Shown here: positions 28,292 to 37,583 of the stretch, one piece after another
How positions within the stretch are numbered: position 1 is the stretch's first letter
Layout: every line of letters begins with the position of its first letter
From: Frateuria defendens
Lineage (GTDB): Bacteria > Pseudomonadota > Gammaproteobacteria > Xanthomonadales > Rhodanobacteraceae
NCBI RefSeq assembly: GCF_001182895.1
Contig: NZ_LFQR01000007.1
Location: 49,839 to 113,838, forward strand
Reading direction: 5' to 3'
DNA length: 64,000 nt
Notes under the pieces: generated by a model
The model's database searches: none
Told to the model about the DNA's origin: nothing
Seen by the model: the letters and a program-made list of their open reading frames with translations, nothing else
Translations under genes and position numbers: made by a program

Positions 28292-29842
28292 ATGCCTGCG
28301 CCATCCACTGCCGCCGCGGTTCCCGAGATTCCCCGCCTGGCCTTGCCGGGCAGCCGGTTGCGCCGGCTCGGCATCGACACCGGCGACGAGCTGGTGGCGT
28401 ACCTGCGCAGCGATTCGCCGATCTGCCGGGCCGAGGGCTTCAGCGCGCACAGCCGGATCGAGCTGCGGATAGGCGAGCGGCGCATCGAGGCCATGCTCAA
28501 CGTGGTGCATGGCGAGCTGCTGGCGGCGGACGAGGCCGGCCTGTCCGAATCGGCGTGGCTGCGGCTGCGGCCGGGCCCGGACGAGCGCGTGGTGTTCGCG
28601 CACGCGCCGAGCGTGGAGTCGCTGGCCCATGTGCGCGCCAAGATCTACGGCCATGCGCTGGAGAGCGGGCAGATCCGCGCCGTGATGCGCGACGTCGCCG
28701 CGCGCCGCTACTCGGGCATGGAGCTGGCGGCCTTCATCACCGCCTGCTCGGACGGGCACCTGAGTTTCGAGGAGATCATGGCGCTCACCGAGGCCATGGT
28801 CGACAGCGGCAACCACCTGCACTGGCCGAACCCGGTCGTGGTCGACAAGCACTGCATCGGCGGCCTCGCCGGCAACCGCACCACGCCGATCGTGGTGGCC
28901 ATCGTCACCGCGCTCGGACTGGTGATGCCCAAGACCTCCTCGCGCGCGATCACCTCGCCGGCCGGCACCGCCGACACCATGGCCGTGCTGGCGCCGGTCG
29001 AGCTGGATCTCGGCCAGATGCGTAGCGTGGTCGAGCGCACCGGCGGCTGCATCGTATGGGGCGGGGCGATGAACCTGAGCCCGGCCGACGATGTGCTGAT
29101 CCGGGTCGAGCGCGCGCTGGACATCGACAGCGAAGGCCAGCTGGTGGCCTCGGTGCTGTCGAAGAAGATCGCCGCTGGCTCCACCCACGTGCTGATCGAC
29201 ATTCCGATGGGGCCCACGGCCAAGGTGCGCGACGCGCAGCAGGGCCGGTCGCTGTCGCAGCTGTTGCAGCGTGTGGCGGCGGGGTTCGGCTTGCAGCTGC
29301 AGGCCCTGCTCACCGATGGCGGCCAGCCGGTCGGGCGCGGCATCGGCCCGGCGCTGGAAGCGCACGACGTGCTGGCGGTGTTGCAGTGCCGGCCCGAAGC
29401 GCCGGCGGACTTGCGCGATCGCGCCTTGCTGCTGGCCGCGGCGCTGCTGCGGCAGGGCGGCCTGCTGCACGACGAGGCCGATGCGTACCTGCTGGCCGCC
29501 CGCACGCTGGCCAGCGGCCGGGCGTGGACGCAGTTCCAGGCGATCTGCGCGGCCCAGGGCGGCCTGCGCGAGCCGGGCAGGGCGGCGCAGCAATACCCCG
29601 TCGCCAGCACGCTGGCCGGCCGCGTGGCCGCCATCGACAACCGCCAGCTCTCGCGCACGGCCAAGCTGGCCGGCGCACCGTTGGCGCCGCTGGCGGGGCT
29701 CAGCCTGGACGTACGCCTGGGCGACCGGGTCGACGTCGGGCAGCCGCTGTTCACCGTGCATGCGCAGAGCCGCGGCGAACTGGCCTACGCGCTGGAATAC
29801 GTTTCGCGTCATCCCCGCATCGTCGAGGTGGTCCCGCCATGA
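28292..29842 (+). CDS. Thymidine phosphorylase family protein, type 2 (AMP-phosphorylase-like)
   Basis: 516 aa, longer than ordinary DeoA (~440) because of an N-terminal extension of about 85 residues ('SRLRRLGIDTGDELVAYL'), the hallmark of the type-2/archaeal AMP phosphorylase subgroup. Core motifs: 'MVDSGNHLHWPNPVVVDKHC', 'GGLAGNRTTPIVVAIVTALG', 'MPKTSSRAITSPAGTADTMA' and 'MNLSPADDVLIRVE'. Members release the base from nucleosides or nucleoside monophosphates with phosphate, giving ribose 1-phosphate or ribose 1,5-bisphosphate. The stop overlaps the PRPP synthetase start (ATGA), which ties both enzymes to pentose-phosphate traffic. Confidence 0.9.
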   Translation: MPAPSTAAAVPEIPRLALPGSRLRRLGIDTGDELVAYLRSDSPICRAEGFSAHSRIELRIGERRIEAMLNVVHGELLAADEAGLSESAWLRLRPGPDERVVFAHAPSVESLAHVRAKIYGHALESGQIRAVMRDVAARRYSGMELAAFITACSDGHLSFEEIMALTEAMVDSGNHLHWPNPVVVDKHCIGGLAGNRTTPIVVAIVTALGLVMPKTSSRAITSPAGTADTMAVLAPVELDLGQMRSVVERTGGCIVWGGAMNLSPADDVLIRVERALDIDSEGQLVASVLSKKIAAGSTHVLIDIPMGPTAKVRDAQQGRSLSQLLQRVAAGFGLQLQALLTDGGQPVGRGIGPALEAHDVLAVLQCRPEAPADLRDRALLLAAALLRQGGLLHDEADAYLLAARTLASGRAWTQFQAICAAQGGLREPGRAAQQYPVASTLAGRVAAIDNRQLSRTAKLAGAPLAPLAGLSLDVRLGDRVDVGQPLFTVHAQSRGELAYALEYVSRHPRIVEVVPP

Positions 29843-30741
29843 ACCGCGTGCTCTACGCCCTGCCGGGCAACGAGGATTTCACCGGGCGGCTGGCCCGGCA
29901 CGCTGGCCTGCCGGTGCGGGCGCTCGATCTGCACCGCTTTCCCGATGGCGAATCGCTGGTGCGGCTGGAGCCGCCGCCACCGGGCGAGGAGGCGGTCCTG
30001 GTCTGCACCCTCGACCGGCCCGATCCGAAGCTGTGGCCGCTGCTGGCGGCAGCGGACACCTTGCGCGAACTGGGCGCGGCACGGGTCGGGCTGGTCGCGC
30101 CCTACCTGGCCTACATGCGCCAGGATGCGCGCTTCCATGCCGGCGAGGCGGTGTCCTCGCGGATCTTCGGCCGGCTGCTCGGCCAGACGTTCGACTGGCT
30201 GCTGACGGTGGACCCGCACCTGCACCGCCACCGCTCGCTGGCCGACGCCGGCCTGCCGCAGGGTGAGGTGATCCATGCGGCACCGCGGCTGGCGGAGTGG
30301 GTCCGCGCCAACGTGCGCCAGCCGCTGATCGTGGGGCCCGACGGGGAGAGCGAACAGTGGGCATGCCAGGTCGCCGTGCTGGCCGGTGCGCCGGCACTGA
30401 TCGCCAGCAAGCAGCGCGACGGCGACCGGGCCGTGCGCGTCCACCTGCCCGCGCTGCACACCTGGCGCAGCCGCACGCCGGTGCTGCTGGACGATCTCAT
30501 CGCCAGCGGCCACACCATGCTCGAAACGGTGGGGCAGCTGCGCGCGGCCGGGTTGCCGCCGCCGCTGTGCGTCGCCGTGCACGGCGTGTTCGCCGACGAC
30601 GCGCTGGCGGCCCTGCGGCGCGCCGGCGTCGCCGACGTGGTCACCAGCAACACCATTCCCGGTCCCGCCGCCGCGATCGATCTCAGCGCCGACATCGCGG
30701 CGGCGCTGCCGGTGCTACGCACGCGCCGTTCGGCCGGCTGA
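29839..30741 (+). CDS. Ribose-phosphate pyrophosphokinase (PRPP synthetase), accessory copy
   Basis: 300 aa. Start ATG overlaps the previous stop by four bases. Motifs: 'LVAPYLAYMRQDARFHAGEA' (ATP flexible loop region), 'TVDPHLHRHRSLADAG' and the PRPP loop 'LLDDLIASGHTML', which replaces the DDIIDTGGT of housekeeping Prs with a divergent form. It is shorter than housekeeping Prs (~315 aa) and closer to the class III/archaeal type. It may run in either direction between ribose 5-phosphate and PRPP; its coupling to the phosphorylase suggests a salvage or degradation role. Confidence 0.88.
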   Translation: MNRVLYALPGNEDFTGRLARHAGLPVRALDLHRFPDGESLVRLEPPPPGEEAVLVCTLDRPDPKLWPLLAAADTLRELGAARVGLVAPYLAYMRQDARFHAGEAVSSRIFGRLLGQTFDWLLTVDPHLHRHRSLADAGLPQGEVIHAAPRLAEWVRANVRQPLIVGPDGESEQWACQVAVLAGAPALIASKQRDGDRAVRVHLPALHTWRSRTPVLLDDLIASGHTMLETVGQLRAAGLPPPLCVAVHGVFADDALAALRRAGVADVVTSNTIPGPAAAIDLSADIAAALPVLRTRRSAG

Positions 30742-30817
30742 CCGTGGGCAAGGCGACGGCCGCGCCGGCTGCGGCGGGCCTCATGCATGCCGGTGCAGGC
30801 CGGCGAAGGGACGAACG

Positions 30818-32212
30818 ATGATCGTCTACAGTTGCCACGGCGCGGCCAAGGAAGTCACCGGCTCGTGCCACCTGGTCCGCTGCGGCGGCCGCAGCGTGCT
30901 GATCGACTGTGGCCTGTTCCAGGGCGGCCACGAGCTGGAGCAGGCCAATGCCGGGCCGTTCGGCTTCGACCCGGCGGGCATCGACGCCCTACTGCTCACG
31001 CATGCCCATCTCGACCATTGCGGGCGCATCCCGCGGCTGGTGCGCGAGGGGTTCCGCGGCCGCATCCTCGCCACCGCGGCGACCCGCGAGCTGGCCCGGG
31101 TGGTGCTCGTCGACGCGGCGGGTTTGCAGGAGGAGGAGGCCCGCCGCCAGCAACGCATCGGGCGCCGCCGCGACGAGGCGCCGGCCGAGCCGCTGTACAC
31201 GCTCGACGATGCCTTCCATGCCTTCGAGTTCTTCGACGACGACGTGCGCTACGGCGAGCCGGTGGCGGTGGCCGAGGGCATCGGCGCGCGCTTCCTCGAC
31301 GCCGGCCACATCCTCGGCTCGGCCTCCATCCTGCTCGAGCTGGACGATGGCGGCACGCGGCGCAGCGTGCTGTTCTCCGGCGACCTGGGCAGCCCCGGGC
31401 GGCCGATCCTGCGCGATCCGCTGCCCGCGCCGGAGGCCGACTACGTGGTGATGGAAACCACGTATGGCGACCGCCGGCACCGCTCCTTGCCCGACTCCGT
31501 CGCCGAGCTGCACCAGGCCGTGCGCGAAACCGTCGGGCGGCACGGCAACGTGATCGTGCCCACCTTCGCGCTGGAGCGGGCGCAGGAGGTGCTCTACCAC
31601 CTGCACCGCGGCATGCTCGACGGTGCCATCCCGCCGCACGTGCAGGTCTTCCTCGATTCGCCGATGGCGATCTCGGCCACCGAGATCTTCCGCCGCCATC
31701 CGGAGTGCTTCGACCAGGCGCTGCTCGACGAGCTGCATCGCGGCGACCCGTTCGCGATGCCGGGCCTGCACATGACGCGGGAGACGGCCGAATCGATGGC
31801 GATCAACGGCGTGGAAGGGGGCGCGGTGATCCTGGCCGGCTCGGGCATGTGCAACGGCGGGCGTATCCGCCACCACCTCAAGCACAACCTGTGGCGCGAG
31901 CGCAGCAGCGTGGTGTTCGTGGGCTATGCCGCCGAGGGGACGCTGGCACGGCGCATCATCGACGGCGCCGACAACGTGCGCATCTTCAACGAGGACATCC
32001 GGGTGCGCGCGCAGGTGTGGACCATCAACGGCTTCTCCGCCCATGCGGACCAGCAGGCGCTGCTCGACTGGCTCGGGCCGCAGCAGCGGCGCAAGGTGTT
32101 CCTGGTCCATGGCGAGTACGAGCGGGGCCTGCAGGCGATGGCGCAATGCCTCGCCCAGCGCGGCATCGCCACCCACATGCCCGGCATGCACGAGCCGATC
32201 CTGCTGGATTGA
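30818..32212 (+). CDS. Beta-CASP metallo-beta-lactamase-fold hydrolase (RNase/CPSF-like)
   Basis: 464 aa, start preceded by GAAGGGA. The zinc motif THAHLDHCG holds H62, H64, D66 and H67; further ligands lie in 'DAGHILGSASI' and 'FSGDLGSPGRPI'. The beta-CASP domain shows 'VPTFALERAQEVLYHL' and 'ILAGSGMCNGGRI', and the C-terminal 'TINGFSAHADQQALLDWL' and 'VHGEYERG' complete the family. Relatives are RNA endonucleases or exonucleases. It is a recurrent neighbour of type-2 phosphorylase and PRPP synthetase in stress clusters, possibly supplying nucleotides from RNA; that link is inference. Confidence 0.9.
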   Translation: MIVYSCHGAAKEVTGSCHLVRCGGRSVLIDCGLFQGGHELEQANAGPFGFDPAGIDALLLTHAHLDHCGRIPRLVREGFRGRILATAATRELARVVLVDAAGLQEEEARRQQRIGRRRDEAPAEPLYTLDDAFHAFEFFDDDVRYGEPVAVAEGIGARFLDAGHILGSASILLELDDGGTRRSVLFSGDLGSPGRPILRDPLPAPEADYVVMETTYGDRRHRSLPDSVAELHQAVRETVGRHGNVIVPTFALERAQEVLYHLHRGMLDGAIPPHVQVFLDSPMAISATEIFRRHPECFDQALLDELHRGDPFAMPGLHMTRETAESMAINGVEGGAVILAGSGMCNGGRIRHHLKHNLWRERSSVVFVGYAAEGTLARRIIDGADNVRIFNEDIRVRAQVWTINGFSAHADQQALLDWLGPQQRRKVFLVHGEYERGLQAMAQCLAQRGIATHMPGMHEPILLD

Positions 32213-32316
32213 ACGCCGGCCCCGCGAGGGGCAGGCTCCCGGGCCTGGCCACGTCCGCGCGGCACGCAGCATGGGCCAACGCGCACCGGCACGGCCCGGC
32301 GACGAACCGGGACGCC

Positions 32317-33126
32317 TCAATGGGCGAGCAGCAGCGGCAGGCGGCTATGCTGCAGGGCGTAGCGGGTAACGCCGCCGAGCAGCAGCTCGCTCATGCGCGA
32401 GTGCCCCCATGCTCCCATGACGAGCAGGTCGGCCTTCGCCTCGGCCGCCTTCGCGAGGATCGCCTCGCCCTTGTCCCCGGCCGCGGCCAGCGGCAGCCAC
32501 TGCGATGCCAAACCTTGCCGGGCCAGCCAGGCGCGCAGCGGCAGAGCGGGGTGGTGTTCGTCCGCCTGCGCAGGTTGTTCGCCATCCAGGACCACGATTT
32601 CTTTCGCCGCGGCCAGCAACGGCAGCGCCGCCCGGACCGCGCGGGCCGCTTCCGCCGATCCGTTCCATGCGATCGCGATCTTCTCTACGCCGCCGTGGCC
32701 GCCCTCCCAGGTATCGGGCACCAGAAGCAAGGGCGCGGAGTCGATGACGATCGTCCGGCCGAGCAGGCCCAGGCCCAGGCCGGGCAGGACATTCGCATCG
32801 CGGGCGGAGAGCGAGCCGAGGATCAGGTCCGACAGGCTTGCCCGACGCGCCAGGACATTCGGATAGAAGCCACGGTGCACCTCCCAGTCGCCTTCCACGC
32901 CGTGGCGCCGGCATTGCTCCAGCCACCAGTCGTGCCTCGACCGGGCGATACGCTCTTCGTCCTCCAGCACGGTCAGGGCATCGGGCAGGGCGATCAGCAT
33001 GGCGTCCAGGGCCACGATACGGATGCCCGTGAGATGGGCGCGATGCCGGCGCGCCAGGCCGAACGCGAAACGGAGCAGCGCCGCTTCGTCCCGCTGCGCC
33101 TCGATATGGACGATCAATTCGAGCAT
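32317..33126 (-). CDS. Universal stress protein, two-domain
   Basis: 269 aa from the ATG at 33126 (MLELIVHIEAQ); the frame is open to 33336 but the extension is not family-like. 'LLVMGAWGHSRMSELLLGG' is the C-terminal nucleotide-binding pattern. It resembles the protein at 21977-22777 along its whole length ('WWLEQCRRHGVEGDWEV' against 'WWLELCRKAGVEGAWEV'), so the two are paralogues bracketing the cluster. Convergent with the beta-CASP gene. Confidence 0.88.
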   Translation of the reverse strand: MLELIVHIEAQRDEAALLRFAFGLARRHRAHLTGIRIVALDAMLIALPDALTVLEDEERIARSRHDWWLEQCRRHGVEGDWEVHRGFYPNVLARRASLSDLILGSLSARDANVLPGLGLGLLGRTIVIDSAPLLLVPDTWEGGHGGVEKIAIAWNGSAEAARAVRAALPLLAAAKEIVVLDGEQPAQADEHHPALPLRAWLARQGLASQWLPLAAAGDKGEAILAKAAEAKADLLVMGAWGHSRMSELLLGGVTRYALQHSRLPLLLAH

Positions 33127-33760
33127 GCGACCCGACCCCGGCGGGATGCAGGAACCCCAGGCAGGTACCGATGGTAGCTCGGGCAGGCGGGTGGGTCTGT
33201 CGTCCGGCGGTGCGGCCGAATAGCCGGCCAAGCGTCGCCGGCACGCGCCCATCCCATCCCACCCCATCCGGGCGGGGCGATGAGCGGCGGAGCATGCGCT
33301 CGGCAAACAACCCCGGCCTTTGCACAAAACGCCCATGCCGTCGTTAAATCATTGCTAAGGCTTGATTTTTTGGTTGGCTTTCAGTTAACGGTAGCGTGAT
33401 AGCTTGCGATCGCCAGCGACATTTCACGCGTCCTAGATCCCCGTGAACAGTCGGCTCCCAGCCTGCCAGGCATGCGCGAGTCGAACGATGAGGCGACGGA
33501 CGCTCGGCCTCGCGCCCGGTGCCCACTGCTCGTCGTTCCCGCTGGCTGATTGGCGTCCCCGTTCCCAGTTCCGTCCGCAACGCCGGCGGGCCGGGAAGCG
33601 TTTCTATGGACGATCGTCACCTTGTGCTCGGAGAGAGCACGACCCGAGCCCGGTCCCGCCAACTTTTCCTGCGGGGCTTCCGTTCCGGGCCGTGGCCGAT
33701 GTGTTGTCGCCACCGCTCACAACCGGGGCCAGGATTGCCCAAGAAAACGAAATCCTTGTC
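33127..33760. other. Long non-coding spacer with an AT-rich promoter-like segment
   Basis: The window 33350-33420 is much richer in A/T than its surroundings and contains TTGATTTTTTGG..TTAACGG-type elements that could be a promoter for the secreted protein at 33761, leaving a leader of about 330 nt. A small hairpin GTGCTCGGAGAGAGCAC lies at 33624-33640. I could not match the leader to a known riboswitch class. Confidence 0.4.
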
Positions 33761-34735
33761 ATGAAAAAAACCGCAAGCGCCGCAAGAACCCTGCTCGTAC
33801 CCCTCGCCGTCGCCACCGCCCTCTACACCGCCACGGCCGCGCTCCCGCAAAATGCCAAGGCCCAGGCGGCCACGCCCAAGGCGCCGATCTACGGCGTCAC
33901 CATCGACGATCCCTCGCGCATCAATGCGATCGTCACCTCGCTCGCCAAGCTGCCCTACAAGCCGACCGTGCGCGTCGTGTTCGACCCGGACATGAGCGCC
34001 AGCGAGTACTACCCCTACCTGGTCAAGCTGCACCAGGTCGCCTACGTGATGGGCGAGATCCTGGACTCGGACTACTTTCCGACCACGCTCGACGCCTACA
34101 AGGCGCGCACCAAGGAACTGGTGTACGGCCTCGACGGCGTGGTCGACATCTGGGAGATCGCCAACGAGATCAACGGCGAATGGCTGCGGCCGCATCCCAG
34201 CGGCGGCAGCACCACCGTCAACGCCGAGGAGGCGGCCATCGGCCAGATGGTGGCGGCCGCCCATGCGATCGTGAAGGGCGTGGGCGGCAAGACCGCCGTC
34301 ACGCTCTACTACAACGACGACAGCAAGGGCACCAACTGCTGGGAGAAGCCACAGGACTACTGGAAGACCTGGCCCACCAGCTTCCTCTCCTCCACCGTCC
34401 GGCAGGGCACGGACTACGCCTTCTTCAGCTACTACCCGTACCAGGACTGCCCGGGGCTGTCGCCCTCGTGGGGCAGCGACTTCGCGGCACTGGAGAGCCT
34501 CTTCCCCAACGCCGAGGTGGGCTTCGGCGAGATCGGCACCTCCAGCCTGTCCGCGCCGTGGTCGGTGCAATCGGGCCTGATCAAGGCCTACTACCCGATG
34601 GTGAACACGTTCACCGACCCGAAGTTCGTCGGCGGCTTCTTCTGGTGGAACTACGCCGAGCAGATGGTGCCGTACACCACCACCTACTGGTCGCTGCTGG
34701 ACCAGACCATCGCGCCGCTGAAGGCGCCGCAGTAA
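33761..34735 (+). CDS. Secreted glycoside-hydrolase-like (beta/alpha)8 barrel protein
   Basis: 324 aa. A signal peptide (MKKTASAARTLLVPLAVATA..) ends near 'AKAQA'. The mature part begins 'PIYGVTIDDPSRINAIVTSL' and looks like a clan GH-A barrel: Glu136 after Asn in 'WEIANEINGE' fits the acid/base, and Glu257 in 'VGFGEIGTSS' fits the nucleophile; 'FFSYYPYQDCPG' and 'GGFFWWNYAEQMVP' are late strands. The substrate is not evident. The chosen ATG is the one that begins the signal peptide, although the frame is open much further upstream; the ribosome-binding site is weak. Confidence 0.8.
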   Translation: MKKTASAARTLLVPLAVATALYTATAALPQNAKAQAATPKAPIYGVTIDDPSRINAIVTSLAKLPYKPTVRVVFDPDMSASEYYPYLVKLHQVAYVMGEILDSDYFPTTLDAYKARTKELVYGLDGVVDIWEIANEINGEWLRPHPSGGSTTVNAEEAAIGQMVAAAHAIVKGVGGKTAVTLYYNDDSKGTNCWEKPQDYWKTWPTSFLSSTVRQGTDYAFFSYYPYQDCPGLSPSWGSDFAALESLFPNAEVGFGEIGTSSLSAPWSVQSGLIKAYYPMVNTFTDPKFVGGFFWWNYAEQMVPYTTTYWSLLDQTIAPLKAPQ

Positions 34736-35067
34736 GCGCGCGGCGGGGCGCCTTGCCGTCCCGCCGCCCTCCCCAAGGCCGGGCGTCCCGTGCGGGGCGT
34801 CCGCCTCTTGCGCCGAGACGGCGGGGCCCGGGACCGGCGACGGAACCGGGCCGTTCTTCGCCTCGCCGGCGCATCCGGGCGCCGGCGCACGCAAGGTTCC
34901 GGCACGCACCGCATGGGCGCTGTCCGGCGGGCCAGGAAAGGGCGGCGGCGGCCGCCGTTCCTGCCGTGCAGCCACCGGTTTGGCCGTCTGGCCGCTTAGC
35001 CGTCCGTGCTGCGGAGCAGCATTTGCGGTATCGTGGCGCACTTCGCCAACGATCCTGCCGGTAATCC
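34736..35067. other. Spacer without recognisable features
   Basis: Very G+C-rich, with several short self-complementary patches, but no terminator with a T-run and no supported gene. Confidence 0.4.
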
Positions 35068-36375
35068 ATGACCTCTTCAGTCGCCACGCGCAACGACGCC
35101 CGCGTCCTCACCCTGTCCGGGCTGGGCGGTGCGCTGGAGTTCTACGACTTCGTCGTGTTCGTGTTCTTCACCAAGGTGCTCGGGCAGCTGTTCTTTCCGG
35201 CCGACATGCCGGCCTGGCTGGCGCAGCTGCAGGTGTTCGGCATCTTCGCCGCCGGCTACCTGGTGCGGCCGCTGGGCGGCGTGGTGATGGCGCACTTCGG
35301 CGACCGCACCGGGCGCAAGCGCATGTTCGCGCTGAGCGTGTTCCTGATGGCGCTGCCCACCTTCTGCATCGGCCTGCTGCCGACCTATGCCCAGCTCGGC
35401 GCGCTGGCGCCGATCCTGCTACTGCTGCTGCGCATGCTGCAGGGCCTGGCGATCGGCGGCGAGATGCCTGGCGCCTGGGTGTTCGTGGCCGAGCACGCGC
35501 CGCCGGGGCGCATGGGCTTCGCAGTGGGCAGCCTGAGCGGCGGCATCAACGCCGGCACGCTGATGGGCGCGCTGATGGCGGCCGGCCTCCACCAGTACTT
35601 CAGCGCGGCGGAGATCCTCGACCACGCCTGGCGCATCCCCTTCCTGGTGGGCGGCGTGTTCGGCTTCATCTCGGTGTGGCTGCGCCGCTGGCTGGAGGAG
35701 ACGCCGGTGTTCGCGGCGATGCGCGCCAACCGCCAGCTGGCCGGCGAGCTGCCGATCAAGCTGGTGCTGACCCGCCACGGCGGTGGCGTGCTCGCCTCGA
35801 TGCTGGCCACCTGGATCCTCACCGCCGGCATCGTGGTGGTGATCCTGATGACGCCCACGCTGATCCAGAGCGCGTTCCACCTGCCGGCCGAGCTGGCTTT
35901 CCGCGGCAACGTGCTGGCGGCGTTCTGCCTGATCGCCGGCTGCTTCGCCAGCGGCTGGGCGAGCGACCGCCTCGGCATCGGCCGCACCCTACTGGCGTGG
36001 TCGGCGGGGCTGGCAGCGGCGGTGTACGCGCTGTACGTGGACCTCGCCGCCGGCGGCGCGCACTTCCTGCCGCTGTACGCGCTGGCCGGTTTCGGCGCGG
36101 GCGTGGCGGGCGTGGTGCCGGCGGTGATGGTGGCCTCGTTCCCGGCGGCCATCCGCTATTCCGGCCTGGCGCTGTCCTACAACCTGGCCTATGCGCTGGC
36201 GGGGGCGATCACGCCGCCGCTGATCGGCTACCTCGCCGCGCGCCTGGGCGCGATGGCGCCGGCGTACTACGTGATGGCCGTGGCCGGCGTCAGCGTGCTC
36301 AACGCGCTCTACCTGCTCGGGTCGTGGCGCAAGGCCGCGGCGGCGCGCCTCAGCCGGCCGACGCCGAGCGCCTGA
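35068..36375 (+). CDS. MFS transporter, metabolite:H+ symporter (MHS/ProP-like) family
   Basis: 435 aa, twelve hydrophobic segments. The opening 'GLGGALEFYDFVVFVFFTKV' and the loop 'LVRPLGGVVMAHFGDRTGRK' are the marks of the metabolite:H+ symporter branch (ProP, ShiA, KgtP and relatives). The mid segment 'RMLQGLAIGGEMPGAWVFVA' also fits. Inner membrane; the substrate is likely a small organic acid or osmolyte but cannot be read from sequence. Its 3' end overlaps by 26 bp with the end of the convergent antiporter gene. Confidence 0.9.
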   Translation: MTSSVATRNDARVLTLSGLGGALEFYDFVVFVFFTKVLGQLFFPADMPAWLAQLQVFGIFAAGYLVRPLGGVVMAHFGDRTGRKRMFALSVFLMALPTFCIGLLPTYAQLGALAPILLLLLRMLQGLAIGGEMPGAWVFVAEHAPPGRMGFAVGSLSGGINAGTLMGALMAAGLHQYFSAAEILDHAWRIPFLVGGVFGFISVWLRRWLEETPVFAAMRANRQLAGELPIKLVLTRHGGGVLASMLATWILTAGIVVVILMTPTLIQSAFHLPAELAFRGNVLAAFCLIAGCFASGWASDRLGIGRTLLAWSAGLAAAVYALYVDLAAGGAHFLPLYALAGFGAGVAGVVPAVMVASFPAAIRYSGLALSYNLAYALAGAITPPLIGYLAARLGAMAPAYYVMAVAGVSVLNALYLLGSWRKAAAARLSRPTPSA

Positions 36376-37528
36376 GCAGCCAGGCCAGCACCGGCGGCGT
36401 GACCATCGCGGTGAGCAGCGACATCGCCACGATGATGGCGTAGGTGCGGTCGCTGAACACGCCGGCGGCGAGGCCGAGGCTGGCGATCACCACGCCCACT
36501 TCGCCGCGCGGCACCATGCCGAAGCCGACGATGAGGGCGCCGCGGCGCCCCAGCGGCAGCGCGCCGAGAAAGCCGCCGACCAGCTTGGAGACGATGGCTA
36601 TGGCGGTAACCACGGCCAGCGTCAGCAGCGCCTCGGCGTTGCCGAGCTGGGCGAGGTCGATCTTGCTGCCGGTGATGACGAAGAAGAAGGGCGTGAGCAG
36701 GGCCAGCAGCGGCTGCACCTGCTGCTCCAGCAGATGCTGCTGGCGCGTCTCCGAGGCGATCATGCCGGCGAGGAAGGCACCGATGATCGCGGCCAGCCCG
36801 AACAGCGTGGAGACGTAGGCCAGCCCCAGGCACAGCGCCAGCACGATCAGCAGCGGCGAGAGCGGGTTGCGCGGGCGGTCGAGCCAGGTGGAGTTCCAGC
36901 GCATCATGCGCGCGCCGCCCAGGCCGATCACCGCGATGAAACCCACCGCGCCGGCCAGCACCAGCAGCAGGTGTACCGGGTCGAAGCCGTCGCCGGCCTG
37001 CAGCGAGGCCACCACGCCGAGCAGCAGCATGGCGAGGATGTCGTCGATCACCGCCGCGCCCAGGATCACCTTGCTCTCCACCCGCTGCAGCGCGCCCAGC
37101 TCCTGCAGCACGCGCGCGGTGATGCCGGCCGAGGTGGCGACGAAGGCGGCGGCGATGAACAGCGACTTGCCCCAGTCATAGCCGTTGGCGTGCGCCCACA
37201 GGCCGCCCAGACCGAACGGCACCAGCACGCCGAACATGCCGACCAGGAACGCCGTGAGGCCCACGCGCTTCAGGTCCTCCAGCCGCGTCTCCAGGCCCAC
37301 CGCGAACAGCAGCAGCACCACGCCGATTTCGGCCAGCACGTCCAGCGGCGTGCCGGCGGCGATCTGCGCGGGGGTGATCCAGCCGAGCACGGAAGGGCCG
37401 ATCACCGCGCCGGCGGCGATCTCGCCGACCACGCCGGGCAGTTTCAGGCGCTGGGCGATCTCGCCGCCGATCTGCGCGGCGAGGAAGACGACGAACAAGG
37501 TCAGCAGGATGTCGCTGGCATGATGCAT
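36350..37528 (-). CDS. Cation:proton antiporter (CPA2, Na+/H+ exchanger family)
   Basis: 392 aa, from the ATG at 37528 (MHHASDILLTLFVVFLAAQI). About twelve membrane helices; 'LKLPGVVGEIAAGAVIGPSV', 'GVVLLLFAVGLETRLEDLK', the ion-binding 'VATSAGITARVLQELG' and 'VIDDILAMLLLGVV' (Asp-Asp) are typical of CPA2 members such as GerN/NapA. No TrkA-N (RCK) domain follows, so it is the short form. Upstream extension to 37720 is not family-like. Role: Na+ or K+ and pH homeostasis at the inner membrane. Confidence 0.92.
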   Translation of the reverse strand: MHHASDILLTLFVVFLAAQIGGEIAQRLKLPGVVGEIAAGAVIGPSVLGWITPAQIAAGTPLDVLAEIGVVLLLFAVGLETRLEDLKRVGLTAFLVGMFGVLVPFGLGGLWAHANGYDWGKSLFIAAAFVATSAGITARVLQELGALQRVESKVILGAAVIDDILAMLLLGVVASLQAGDGFDPVHLLLVLAGAVGFIAVIGLGGARMMRWNSTWLDRPRNPLSPLLIVLALCLGLAYVSTLFGLAAIIGAFLAGMIASETRQQHLLEQQVQPLLALLTPFFFVITGSKIDLAQLGNAEALLTLAVVTAIAIVSKLVGGFLGALPLGRRGALIVGFGMVPRGEVGVVIASLGLAAGVFSDRTYAIIVAMSLLTAMVTPPVLAWLLRRSASAG

Positions 37529-37583
37529 GGGCGGTGCCGTCCGAAAGGGATGCGCCGATGCTACACGCTCGGCCGTGGTGCCC

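Noticed and set aside
33127..33760. Possible c-di-GMP (GEMM) or other riboswitch in the long leader of the secreted protein
   Set aside because: The conserved GEMM elements could not be placed; only a small hairpin and an AT-rich promoter-like patch are visible.
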